Part shown: one piece after another, positions 1-5,587 of the stretch
Layout: every line of letters starts with the position of its first letter
How positions within the stretch are numbered: the first letter of the stretch is position 1
Assembly: GCA_002712645.1 (NCBI GenBank)
Contig: PAUH01000013.1
Location: forward strand, 33,677 to 40,214
Direction of reading: 5' to 3'
DNA length: 6,538 nt
From: Methanobacteriota archaeon
GTDB lineage: Archaea > Thermoplasmatota > Poseidoniia > Poseidoniales > Thalassarchaeaceae
The notes under the pieces: model-generated
What the model was told of the DNA's origin: nothing
Databases searched by the model: none
Seen by the model: only the letters and a program-made list of their open reading frames with translations
Made by a program: the position numbers and the translations under genes

Positions 1-225
1 GAGGATGAATGGCGTGGTCGTGTCGCAGGCACTGATTACTTCCTCTTGACGGGGATGATGGGCTTCTCTGCACTTGGTGCCGGTCTGGTTATGGAATATG
101 ATGTTCTCAGCCTTCGAGAAACCATCGCTGTTACTGCATTGATTCAGATAGCAATGGGAATAATTTGGCTGACCTTGGCGACTCCCTCGGAGCGATCGAT
201 GACGGAATTAGCTAACGCTTCCTAG
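1..225 (+). CDS. C-terminal end of a probable MFS-type permease (5' partial)
   Basis: Frame 1 is open from the first base to a TAG at 223-225 and gives 74 residues of a protein that begins left of the window. The visible part starts with an acidic/basic loop, W-R-G-R-V-A-G, followed by two hydrophobic glycine-rich segments (about residues 12-31 and 42-61) and a short polar tail. An R-G-R-V-x-G loop before a glycine-rich helix is typical of the second half of major facilitator superfamily transporters, where such a loop precedes helix 11. The two segments would then be helices 11 and 12. The substrate cannot be told from this fragment. The gene converges on the collagen-like lipoprotein gene and its last 18 bases overlap that gene's 3' end. 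The membrane protein call is firm; the MFS assignment is moderate because only the tail is visible. Confidence 0.6.
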   Translation, partial: EDEWRGRVAGTDYFLLTGMMGFSALGAGLVMEYDVLSLRETIAVTALIQIAMGIIWLTLATPSERSMTELANAS

Positions 226-1272
226 TGAGGTTACTTCAATCGAGCCGCCCATATTGCTATGATTTTGACAGTAGTAAAACAAATCATCAGGTGCATCGAG
301 AGGGACTGTGAATGACAGAATCTGGTTGGTTGTGCTTGTCCCAGATGTATATTGGCCCCCCTCAGCGAGTGTTCCTAAAGTGAATGGGTGAATTGCCAAC
401 GTAGATGAGGATAGATCAAAATTGTATGTAAATCCTCTATAGAGAACGATGTCGGCTTGTTGTATTCCATTGACGTAATACTTCATTCCTGAAACTGTGA
501 TTGTCATTTCCATCACAACTGGCATTGTTCCGGGTGCGCCATCGACTCCGTCGGCTCCGTCTTGTCCGGGTGCGCCATCGGCTCCGTCGGCTCCGTCTTG
601 TCCGGGTGCGCCATCGGCTCCGTCGGCTCCGTCTTGTCCGGGTGCGCCATCAGCACCCGATTCTCCCTGCGGACCTGCTGGGCCTATCGCTCCTGTTGGA
701 CCAGATATGTCTCCAAGATCGATCCACTCGGAACCGCTCCAGACATGGATGTGCGTCGTTGAATTTACCAAGAAACCGTCGCCGGCGTCTCCGATGTATA
801 TCTCGCCTAAATCAGATGTGTCATCCACGGTCCCTATGATATTGAATGACGTCCCATCGGTTCCTGGCTCGCCCTGCGGGCCCTGTGCTCCTGTAGCTCC
901 GGGCTCTACTGCTGGGCCCTGTGCTCCTGTGGCTCCGGGCTCTCCTGCTGGGCCCTGTGCTCCTGTGGCTCCGGGCTCGCCCTGCGGGCCCTGTGCTCCT
1001 GTGGCTCCCTGGGGCCCCGTTAAATCGACAGTGGTCCAAGTGTTGTCTGAACATGTTTGGAAGGACGAGTCTCCTGCGACGTAGTACAGCCTTCCATCCT
1101 GATCTGATCCGCATGTCGGTAATTCAGATTCAGATTGGACGTAGAAAACATTCCAGTCATCGAGCTCTGGATCGGAGTCAGGTTCTGTTTCATCTGAGCT
1201 TAGGCACCCGGAGAAAGCGGTCGCAAGCATAGACAGGCATAGGCAGAATGAGGCAATCTTAGTGGCATTCAT
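208..1272 (-). CDS. Lipoprotein with two collagen-like tracts and a C-terminal cupredoxin-like domain
   Basis: This 354-aa protein starts with a signal peptide ending in a lipobox (A-F-S-G-C, lipidated Cys23) and an acidic linker, so it should be anchored on the outer face of the membrane. Beta-type module 1 (about 40-85, with Cys54 and Cys74 possibly disulfide-bonded) leads into Gly-X-Y tract 1 (86-140). Module 2 (about 141-190) leads into Gly-X-Y tract 2 (191-250). The C-terminal domain (about 251-349) has the order expected for a type 1 copper site: His295 in an H-P-F motif, then Cys335, His338 and Met341 in a C-x-x-H-x-x-M motif. Collagen tracts imply a homotrimer. Only four Lys/Arg occur in the whole protein (K5, R61, K264, R279), so it is strongly acidic. 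Module 2 and the C-terminal domain recall marine phage tail-fibre proteins (from memory, not searched). There is no Shine-Dalgarno before the ATG. Copper binding and the role (surface fibre, electron transfer or adhesion) are inferred. Confidence 0.9.
   Translation of the reverse strand: MNATKIASFCLCLSMLATAFSGCLSSDETEPDSDPELDDWNVFYVQSESELPTCGSDQDGRLYYVAGDSSFQTCSDNTWTTVDLTGPQGATGAQGPQGEPGATGAQGPAGEPGATGAQGPAVEPGATGAQGPQGEPGTDGTSFNIIGTVDDTSDLGEIYIGDAGDGFLVNSTTHIHVWSGSEWIDLGDISGPTGAIGPAGPQGESGADGAPGQDGADGADGAPGQDGADGADGAPGQDGADGVDGAPGTMPVVMEMTITVSGMKYYVNGIQQADIVLYRGFTYNFDLSSSTLAIHPFTLGTLAEGGQYTSGTSTTNQILSFTVPLDAPDDLFYYCQNHSNMGGSIEVTSLGSVS
226..522 (-). other. Cupredoxin-like domain of the collagen-like lipoprotein
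   Basis: Residues 251-349 alternate short hydrophobic strands and turns as in a small beta barrel. Candidate copper ligands are His295, Cys335, His338 and Met341. The C-x-x-H-x-x-M spacing is shorter than plastocyanin's C-x-x-H-x4-M, but the order of ligands is the same. The Y-Y-C-x-N-H-S-x-M-G-G signature recurs, as I recall, in structural proteins of marine phages, so copper binding is likely but not certain. Confidence 0.7.
530..651 (-). repeat. Collagen-like tract 2, about 3.4 near-perfect 36-bp repeats
   Basis: Three full 36-bp units (530-565, 566-601, 602-637) and a 14-base partial unit lie head to tail. Units 2 and 3 are identical; unit 1 differs by one base (GAD to GVD). Each encodes G-A-P-G-Q-D-G-A-D-G-A-D. 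Gly-X-Y periodicity extends further, over residues 191-250 (about 523-702). Near-identity of the DNA units indicates recent slippage or unequal exchange, so copy number may vary between strains. Confidence 0.93.
853..1017 (-). repeat. Collagen-like tract 1, built of 36-bp tandem repeats
   Basis: This stretch encodes residues 86-140 as Gly-X-Y triplets. The repeating unit is 12 residues (36 bp): G-P-[Q/A]-G-E-P-G-A-T-G-A-Q. The first copy lacks the G-E-P triplet. The two central copies (883-918 and 919-954) differ at only two of 36 bases. One change is silent; the other turns Gly122 into Val. The outer copies carry Gln where the inner ones carry Ala. All charged residues are acidic. Confidence 0.92.
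1207..1272 (-). other. Lipoprotein signal peptide
   Basis: Residues 1-22 of the collagen-like protein contain one lysine (K5), a hydrophobic core and A-F-S-G before Cys23. The acidic, low-complexity stretch that follows (residues 27-39) is the usual linker in archaeal and bacterial lipoproteins. Two further cysteines (C10, C12) lie inside the hydrophobic core and should be lost on cleavage. Confidence 0.8.
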
Positions 1273-1276
1273 GACG

Positions 1277-1296
1277 CGTATTCGCAGGGGAATACG
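1277..1296 (-). promoter_or_regulatory. Perfect 7-bp inverted repeat just upstream of the collagen-like gene
   Basis: The arms CGTATTC (1277-1283) and GAATACG (1290-1296) are exact complements with a 6-base loop. They sit between the stop of the 280-aa gene (1309) and the ATG at 1272. No T-run follows on the minus strand, so an intrinsic terminator is unlikely. A weak AT-rich element, ACATTATC (1297-1304), lies at a distance that would suit a leaderless start at 1272, which would place the inverted repeat over the promoter-to-start region as a possible operator. Function is inferred. Confidence 0.35.
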
Positions 1297-1308
1297 GATA
1301 ATGTTTCG

Positions 1309-2151
1309 TCAGATTCCACCTGCGTGTAGCATCAAAAGTGCTGCTATGAATATAGTTGGAAGCAGGGCCTCGAATAGAAGATTGGCTCTCCTCATCGGGG
1401 ATTTCTGACGAAAATCTTCTAGCTGCTCTCCGACTATCTGATTCATTCTCATTCGGATTACACTCATCACAGTAGCATGTATCTGATTGGAGAAAGGCGC
1501 GAGGATGTTAGAGTCAAGTCCGCGCTTTATTTGCTTTACAACAGCAACTGCAATCGGATTTTTTGACAGCAGGCCCGCGAAACCCGAGAATATCCCGCTC
1601 TCCTCTTCAGATGTCTCATTTAGATCGGCCTGCTGCAACTCATTGAGGAACCATGATCTTCTGAAGTCTTGATTCAAATTCCACGACTTGAACTCCTCCT
1701 CGGCGAATACCCACATGCCCTCTAATCGGATGTGTGTCACCTCCAAGAATGCTCTGAGTCTGGATGACCTGCGTATATCTCGAGCCAGCCACACGACAAG
1801 GAATCCGGCAAAAAGAGGATAAGATATCGGAGACAGTTCGGATGCGTGTATCTCTCTCGCCCCCACCAAGGTCATCACAGGGAGGGCGATCAACATAGGT
1901 GCGAAGAGGATGAATACTTCACTGATAATGAAAGATCTGCCGAGTTTCTGAATAGAAGGCTTCAGGAATATCTCGCTCACATTCATCAGATTTGAGACGG
2001 TGTTCCTTTGCTCCATGTCATCATCGATTGATGTTGCTAGTCGTCGAAGTGGCCCGATCACCATGGAAATTCTGATGAGGAATGCTATGGCAAGAACGAC
2101 TACCAAGTAGTCTCTGATAGTCTCTGGGGGAATTACTGGCAGTATTTGCAT
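1309..2151 (-). CDS. Four-helix membrane protein of unknown function
   Basis: The product is 280 aa and I do not recognise its family. Hydrophobic segments lie at about residues 13-34, 74-96, 107-124 and 258-277. Between helices 3 and 4 is a loop of about 130 residues, rich in charged residues and amphipathic helices, with an acidic patch (D-L-N-E-T-S-E-E-E, about 176-184). A basic R-R-S-S-R-L-R cluster (127-133) follows helix 3, which favours a cytoplasmic side for the large loop. The ATG at 2151 is supported by a purine-rich ribosome binding site (AGAGGGG, 2158-2164) six bases upstream. It lies 79 bp after the DUF4126 gene and 36 bp before the collagen-like gene on the same strand, so cotranscription is plausible. 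No catalytic motif is visible. A scaffold or transport accessory role would be guesswork. Confidence 0.85.
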   Translation of the reverse strand: MQILPVIPPETIRDYLVVVLAIAFLIRISMVIGPLRRLATSIDDDMEQRNTVSNLMNVSEIFLKPSIQKLGRSFIISEVFILFAPMLIALPVMTLVGAREIHASELSPISYPLFAGFLVVWLARDIRRSSRLRAFLEVTHIRLEGMWVFAEEEFKSWNLNQDFRRSWFLNELQQADLNETSEEESGIFSGFAGLLSKNPIAVAVVKQIKRGLDSNILAPFSNQIHATVMSVIRMRMNQIVGEQLEDFRQKSPMRRANLLFEALLPTIFIAALLMLHAGGI

Positions 2152-2157
2152 GCTATA

Positions 2158-2164
2158 CCCCTCT
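2158..2164 (-). promoter_or_regulatory. Ribosome binding site of the 280-aa membrane protein gene
   Basis: AGAGGGG on the minus strand, separated by six bases from the ATG at 2151. It supports that start and indicates a leadered transcript here, in contrast to the DUF4126 and collagen-like genes, which have no such motif. Confidence 0.55.
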
Positions 2165-2230
2165 AACTGAACAGCCTTCAGAATTACACAAGAGTCTTTT
2201 CTCGCTACATATGTTGAACAATGCCCTCAT

Positions 2231-2815
2231 TTATTGTCTAGGACGGGAGTCGGATTCCTGTATTTTCCTCCGTAATATTACGAATATGAGTATCGATGAC
2301 GCGAGTAGGGCCAATAATGGCGCCAACAAGGCGATGAAAATCAGCGAGACTGAGGCGACGTCTTCGATGATAGAGAAAAATGGGTTCGCCAGGCCAAGTG
2401 TGAACATTGAAGAAAGCCCTCTTCCGGCCACGGTGGCGGACTGGATTGACAGGGATGTGCCGCCTCCTGCTATAATCGCGAGGGCCCATTGAACAGAAGG
2501 ATCTGCGCCCTCCAAGGATATGGCGACTACTGATACCCCTGCTAGGCCTGCCATCGGGGTCGCGAGTGAGTCGAGCATATTGTCCATCCATGGAATCTTG
2601 TATGCCAGTATCTCAGATAGAGATGCCACGCCTAGAAGTAGGATTGACACATCCGATGAGAAAGCCTCGAATTCAGTACCATCTATATTGACATCCAGGA
2701 AACCGAACCTCACCCACACAGCCATCAGGAATGGAGGGAGAAATACTCTGAATCCGGAAGCTGCGGCCAGGCCCAGTCCAGTGGACGCAGCGATAAGCGC
2801 CTGGAATGGATCCAT
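2231..2815 (-). CDS. DUF4126 family integral membrane protein
   Basis: This 194-aa protein matches the DUF4126 pattern as I know it. It has a glycine/alanine-rich first helix leading to G-F-R-V-F-L-P (21-27), the central E-x-x-A-Y-K-I-P-W-x-D-N-x-L-D stretch (68-82), a glycine-rich third segment with G-G-G-T (117-120), and N-P-F-F-S-x-x-E-D (144-152) before the last long hydrophobic region (about 154-181). It ends in a basic polar tail. The family is widespread and lacks an established biochemical role; the conserved charged residues inside helices hint at transport or channel function, which is inference. An in-frame TAG two codons upstream of the ATG rules out a longer product. No Shine-Dalgarno is visible. 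It follows the 682-aa gene by 49 bp on the same strand. Confidence 0.85.
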   Translation of the reverse strand: MDPFQALIAASTGLGLAAASGFRVFLPPFLMAVWVRFGFLDVNIDGTEFEAFSSDVSILLLGVASLSEILAYKIPWMDNMLDSLATPMAGLAGVSVVAISLEGADPSVQWALAIIAGGGTSLSIQSATVAGRGLSSMFTLGLANPFFSIIEDVASVSLIFIALLAPLLALLASSILIFVILRRKIQESDSRPRQ

Positions 2816-2843
2816 GGTCTATGCGTGAAGCGATTCAGCCATA

Positions 2844-2861
2844 GGCTTCTTGGCTTCTTGG
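2844..2861. repeat. Short tandem duplication between two genes
   Basis: The octamer GGCTTCTT occurs twice in a row (2844-2851, 2852-2859) in the 49-bp gap between the 682-aa and DUF4126 genes. It is too short to assign a role and may be simple slippage. Confidence 0.5.
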
Positions 2862-2864
2862 TCG

Positions 2865-4913
2865 TTAAAATGCATCCTTGTGCCTTTTCCTTGAGTGATC
2901 ATTTGACCAATTATACGCGAGTTGGAGTATCTTGAGGAAGTCTCCCTGCCCGTCTTTCCGCATTCTGTCATGAAGAGCATCGTTCTGAATGAATACATCG
3001 CCCCAAATATTTGCCGATGTTCCCTTGCCGCCCTTTGGCATATCGAATACCTCGTCCAAAGTTGGTTCCAGCAAGGCTTTCCAGACTCTTGCAGGATCTA
3101 CTGCCATAGTTACCTCTACAATGATCTCATCCGTATTGAGGCCCGTACCAGTCTGCCAGCTGTCTTCACCCATATCAGCCAGGAACGGGAGGCAGATATC
3201 TGAGACTGAAAGTGCGGTGAGTGGGTCGGCCCCGGTCATCTCTGCGAATGCATCACGCATCCTACCTCTGTCTGCTCCCTTGCTTCCGACAAGGGTTCTC
3301 ATCTGATCTATTGAGTTAGGCACTAGGAACCTGAGGTCTGTGAAATATACGAATGGCTTGCCGTCATCTGGAGCAAATATGTGCTTGAATGGCGACTGGC
3401 CCGGGATCTCTCCGAGATCATCAAGCCTGTACAGCGTTTTCAGTGCGTTTGTTCCTATGGACTGTATGCAACGGCGTATGATACGCTCCGGTGCTGCTGA
3501 GACGTCATTGAAGGTGTCCATGTATTCGCTCATCGTCATGATATCGTAACCGCGCACTGCCAAAATTGTGTGAACGTTCGGGCCCTGTACATTCTCGCCA
3601 TCAATCGTGGCTGAGCTTATCCACTTTGCACCTCTGCTACTCTCGCTTCGAGCAACAAGATCTGCATATGCTGTGAACCTTCTGGATACTCTGTTCATGA
3701 AATCGGCCTGATCTAGCTTGGTGAACAGAGATGCAGTGAAGTTAGTCTTCAATGCGTGATCCGCGACTTGGCTTGCATTCACACATGTGAGTAGATTTCC
3801 TTGATCATCTGGGTAGACAACAAGGCGACGTCTCTTCCCTCCGCCTCCGAGTGTTCCAGTCTCGTTGCTTGTGAGATAGTAGCCTAAAGCAGCTGTGACT
3901 TCAAACAGTCTGGCGTATTTGTCTTCATCACTGGCTCCCCGTATCCATTCATCGATACCTGGTTCGACGAGATGGAATTCAAGAGGGACTAGTTCCGAAC
4001 CGCCACCGAACATTTGCCGCACGGTAGCGGATCTCATCATTCCCATCATCGTGTAGAGAGATGTCTTCCCGGTAGTGATGTAAACATCGGTAATGCCATC
4101 CTCTCCGAATGACGCTCGTCTGTCGGGCATGTTAACCAGGAGATTGAACGCGGTGGCATTCTCCCTGTTTCCGTCCACAGCAGGCCATATCCATGAGTAG
4201 GGCCTGGTCATCATGTAACCGCTGGCATCCTTTCCGAATCCTGCAGGAGAGTATCTTGTCCAGCCGAGTCTGTTGTTGAATGTGACGCCGCGATGCATGA
4301 GCGATGGGTAGTACACCTTGTCTTGTGGATCGGATCCAGGGACTACGCCTCTATGCCCGAGCCCCCACAGGATTGGTTCCCATTCTGCATATGACGAATC
4401 GCCTTTGCCTAGGAATGGATGTTGGTCAGAAATGTTATTCTTCGGCTTTCCATTACTTGACAGAACTGATCCGCCCAGACGATCTTCATCTCCCGTGGAG
4501 CAGAAAAATAGTGTTTGAGTTGTAGATACCTGCTTTGGTGTCCACATATTTGCATTGACGACGGTCTTCTGTCGGATAAAGTCAGCAGGGGTATCAATTC
4601 GACGTTCGAACTTGAATCTCTGCGTGTCGATCCATGACGAGCCTAGGAACAGATTGGTGTTCATCAATCGTGCCTTCCCTGGTCCGACATACCTCTCAAT
4701 CGGGTTGTCCTTAGCCTCATCATTGCCGTCCAGACGGGCCCATGGGCCTTCCATAGGGATGTGCTTGAGGAATTTCTCATAATCGAGTTCTTTGCTCTCG
4801 GCTTCTTTTATGCTGTCTTGAATAGCATCCATCAGCCGGACATAAGTCTCGGACGGAGCGATGGTCTTTGCCTTTCTCATTTCTGTATTTGATATACTTC
4901 TATGTTCCCACAT
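2865..4913 (-). CDS. Large soluble protein of unknown family (682 aa)
   Basis: I cannot assign this 682-aa protein to a family. It has no signal peptide or membrane segment, so it is probably cytoplasmic. The N-terminal 55 residues look helical and charged. Residues 70-310 are rich in Gly, Trp, Tyr and Met with many beta-like stretches. A G-G-G-G-K-R-R-R turn lies at 356-363, a helical charged region at about 380-425, and an acidic segment at about 580-625 (V-E-V-T-M-A-V-D, 599-606). The tail is basic (S-R-K-R-H-K-D-A-F). It has only four cysteines, at 138, 377, 482 and 574. No Walker A, HxH metal or nuclease motif was found. The start at 4913 is set by an excellent Shine-Dalgarno (GAGGTGA, 4920-4926) overlapping the stop codon of the upstream 80-aa gene, so the two are translationally coupled. 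A structural or assembly protein is possible but not shown. Confidence 0.9.
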   Translation of the reverse strand: MWEHRSISNTEMRKAKTIAPSETYVRLMDAIQDSIKEAESKELDYEKFLKHIPMEGPWARLDGNDEAKDNPIERYVGPGKARLMNTNLFLGSSWIDTQRFKFERRIDTPADFIRQKTVVNANMWTPKQVSTTQTLFFCSTGDEDRLGGSVLSSNGKPKNNISDQHPFLGKGDSSYAEWEPILWGLGHRGVVPGSDPQDKVYYPSLMHRGVTFNNRLGWTRYSPAGFGKDASGYMMTRPYSWIWPAVDGNRENATAFNLLVNMPDRRASFGEDGITDVYITTGKTSLYTMMGMMRSATVRQMFGGGSELVPLEFHLVEPGIDEWIRGASDEDKYARLFEVTAALGYYLTSNETGTLGGGGKRRRLVVYPDDQGNLLTCVNASQVADHALKTNFTASLFTKLDQADFMNRVSRRFTAYADLVARSESSRGAKWISSATIDGENVQGPNVHTILAVRGYDIMTMSEYMDTFNDVSAAPERIIRRCIQSIGTNALKTLYRLDDLGEIPGQSPFKHIFAPDDGKPFVYFTDLRFLVPNSIDQMRTLVGSKGADRGRMRDAFAEMTGADPLTALSVSDICLPFLADMGEDSWQTGTGLNTDEIIVEVTMAVDPARVWKALLEPTLDEVFDMPKGGKGTSANIWGDVFIQNDALHDRMRKDGQGDFLKILQLAYNWSNDHSRKRHKDAF

Positions 4914-4919
4914 CTTAAT

Positions 4920-4926
4920 TCACCTC
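4920..4926 (-). promoter_or_regulatory. Strong ribosome binding site of the 682-aa gene overlapping the upstream stop
   Basis: The minus strand reads TGAGGTGAATTAAGATG. The stop TGA (4925-4927) of the 80-aa gene overlaps GAGGTGA, which sits six bases before the ATG at 4913. This arrangement fixes the start and implies reinitiation or translational coupling of the two genes. Confidence 0.8.
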
Positions 4927-5167
4927 AGAACTTGGTCTCTGGTTCCTCTTCAGGCTCTTCCTCTTTGGAACCGAATGGAAGAGAAGGCATTGATTGGCCG
5001 CCTGAGAGAAAGAGGATTGCTGCGACTGCGAGAGAGCCTATTCCAAGCAGTATTTTGGCCATGTCATCCGAGTCTCCTGTTACCACAAAGGCATCAACAA
5101 GAGCCATCGCGCCTACTGCTCCAGAAATTATGATTGGTATCATTTGTTTTTCATCCGCTTCGCTCAT
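4925..5167 (-). CDS. Small two-helix membrane protein with acidic C-terminal tail (80 aa)
   Basis: The polar N-terminus (M-S-E-A-D-E-K-Q) is followed by hydrophobic segments at about residues 9-29 and 37-56, joined by a short acidic loop (G-D-S-D-D). A proline and glutamate-rich tail ends in E-P-E-T-K-F. This predicts a helical hairpin with both ends on the same side. I do not recognise the family. The gene is the first of the minus-strand run and its stop is 11 bp from the start of the 682-aa gene, so a physical partnership with that protein is a reasonable inference, for example as a membrane anchor or docking site using the acidic tail against the basic regions of the larger protein. A TATA-like box upstream suggests a nearly leaderless transcript. 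No Shine-Dalgarno precedes the ATG. Confidence 0.8.
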   Translation of the reverse strand: MSEADEKQMIPIIISGAVGAMALVDAFVVTGDSDDMAKILLGIGSLAVAAILFLSGGQSMPSLPFGSKEEEPEEEPETKF

Positions 5168-5228
5168 TATTACTCGTTCAGTTTGTCACTGTATATATTA
5201 CCTGCCGCTGATGAAAGGTATTACTCGT
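5168..5228. repeat. 10-bp direct repeat flanking the TATA-like box
   Basis: TATTACTCGT occurs at 5168-5177 and again at 5219-5228, one copy on each side of the TATA-like box and in the same orientation. The copy nearer the gene abuts the ATG at 5167. Repeats on either side of a promoter are a common layout for regulator binding sites, but no known operator was recognised. Confidence 0.5.
5192..5199 (-). promoter_or_regulatory. Archaeal TATA-like box for the 80-aa/682-aa gene run
   Basis: AATATATA on the minus strand is centred about 28 bases upstream of the ATG at 5167. With the usual archaeal TATA-to-start distance of roughly 25 bases, transcription would begin within a few bases of the ATG, giving a nearly leaderless mRNA. 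This fits the lack of a ribosome binding site there. The sequence is nearly symmetric, so it could also serve the divergent gene. Confidence 0.5.
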
Positions 5229-5303
5229 CACGTATAGTCAATATCCAGAAATTATGACGTGAGATTACGATATCGGTGCGAACATCAAGAACTGGTTATT
5301 GCT

Positions 5304-5310
5304 GGGAGGA
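5304..5310 (+). promoter_or_regulatory. Ribosome binding site of the 90-aa gene
   Basis: GGGAGGA ends three bases before the ATG at 5314. It argues for that ATG over the in-frame TTG at 5299, which lies upstream of the site and has no comparable motif before it. Confidence 0.65.
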
Positions 5311-5313
5311 GAC

Positions 5314-5586
5314 ATGGCGGGGAGGTCCCAATCGATTAGAAGGATGGGTTTCACCCTGCGTTCGTCCTTGTCTTGGATTCGCCCTATGGCTGCTGCCGTG
5401 ATTGCCTATGCAGTACTTGGGTGGACTGAGATATGGCAATGGGGAGGGATATTCGTGGCGACATACCTGATGGAGTTGACTGCGGTTTACTTGTCTCTAC
5501 CAACCGGTTCGATCGATGATGATTATGAAGAAGATTCTGGTAGCGGCACTGGCAGAAAAATGCCGAAAATGAAAAAGAAGTTCTGA
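5314..5586 (+). CDS. Small two-helix membrane protein with acidic then basic tail (90 aa)
   Basis: The basic N-terminus (R4, R9, R10, R16, R23) precedes two hydrophobic segments at about residues 24-38 and 44-62, joined by a Trp-rich turn (W-T-E-I-W-Q-W-G-G). The cytoplasmic tail starts acidic (D-D-D-Y-E-E-D, 68-74) and ends strongly basic (R-K-M-P-K-M-K-K-K-F). By the positive-inside rule both ends should be cytoplasmic. I do not recognise the family. It is divergent from the 80-aa gene, which has the same hairpin plan and also ends in Lys-Phe, and it converges on the WD40 gene with one base between the stop codons. A weak AAATTATG at 5249-5256 could be its TATA element. Confidence 0.75.
   Translation: MAGRSQSIRRMGFTLRSSLSWIRPMAAAVIAYAVLGWTEIWQWGGIFVATYLMELTAVYLSLPTGSIDDDYEEDSGSGTGRKMPKMKKKF
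5556..5576 (-). terminator. T-tract terminator for the WD40 gene, nested in the opposite coding sequence
   Basis: On the minus strand, 12 to 32 bases after the WD40 stop codon, there are three T-runs: TTTTT (5572-5576), TTTT (5566-5569) and TTTTT (5556-5560). Clusters of T-runs without a hairpin are the usual archaeal intrinsic terminator. On the plus strand the same bases are the Lys codons of the basic tail of the 90-aa protein. Confidence 0.55.
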
Positions 5587-5587
5587 A

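Noticed and set aside
530..651. 36-bp repeats considered as a CRISPR array
   Set aside because: The units are contiguous with no spacers, are in frame, and encode Gly-X-Y triplets.
497..1084. A long plus-strand open frame rich in Pro, Ala, Ser and Gly opposite the collagen-like gene
   Set aside because: It is open only because the 36-bp repeats are a multiple of three and GC-rich on both strands. It has no ribosome binding site, and the minus strand carries a complete lipoprotein with recognisable domains.
2822..2845. A possible seven-codon peptide (M-A-E-S-L-H-A) ending just before the DUF4126 start
   Set aside because: It is too short to support, has no ribosome binding site and no recognised attenuation context.
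4046..4081. A T-G-K-T-S stretch in the 682-aa protein (residues 280-285) resembling the end of a Walker A motif
   Set aside because: The required glycine four residues before G-K-T is absent, and no Walker B motif follows at a suitable distance.
4304..4525. Plus-strand open frames within the 682-aa gene
   Set aside because: They are shadows in other frames without ribosome binding sites or recognisable protein features.
5299..5313. TTG at 5299 as the start of the small plus-strand membrane protein
   Set aside because: The ribosome binding site lies after this codon and immediately before the ATG at 5314, so the shorter form is better supported.
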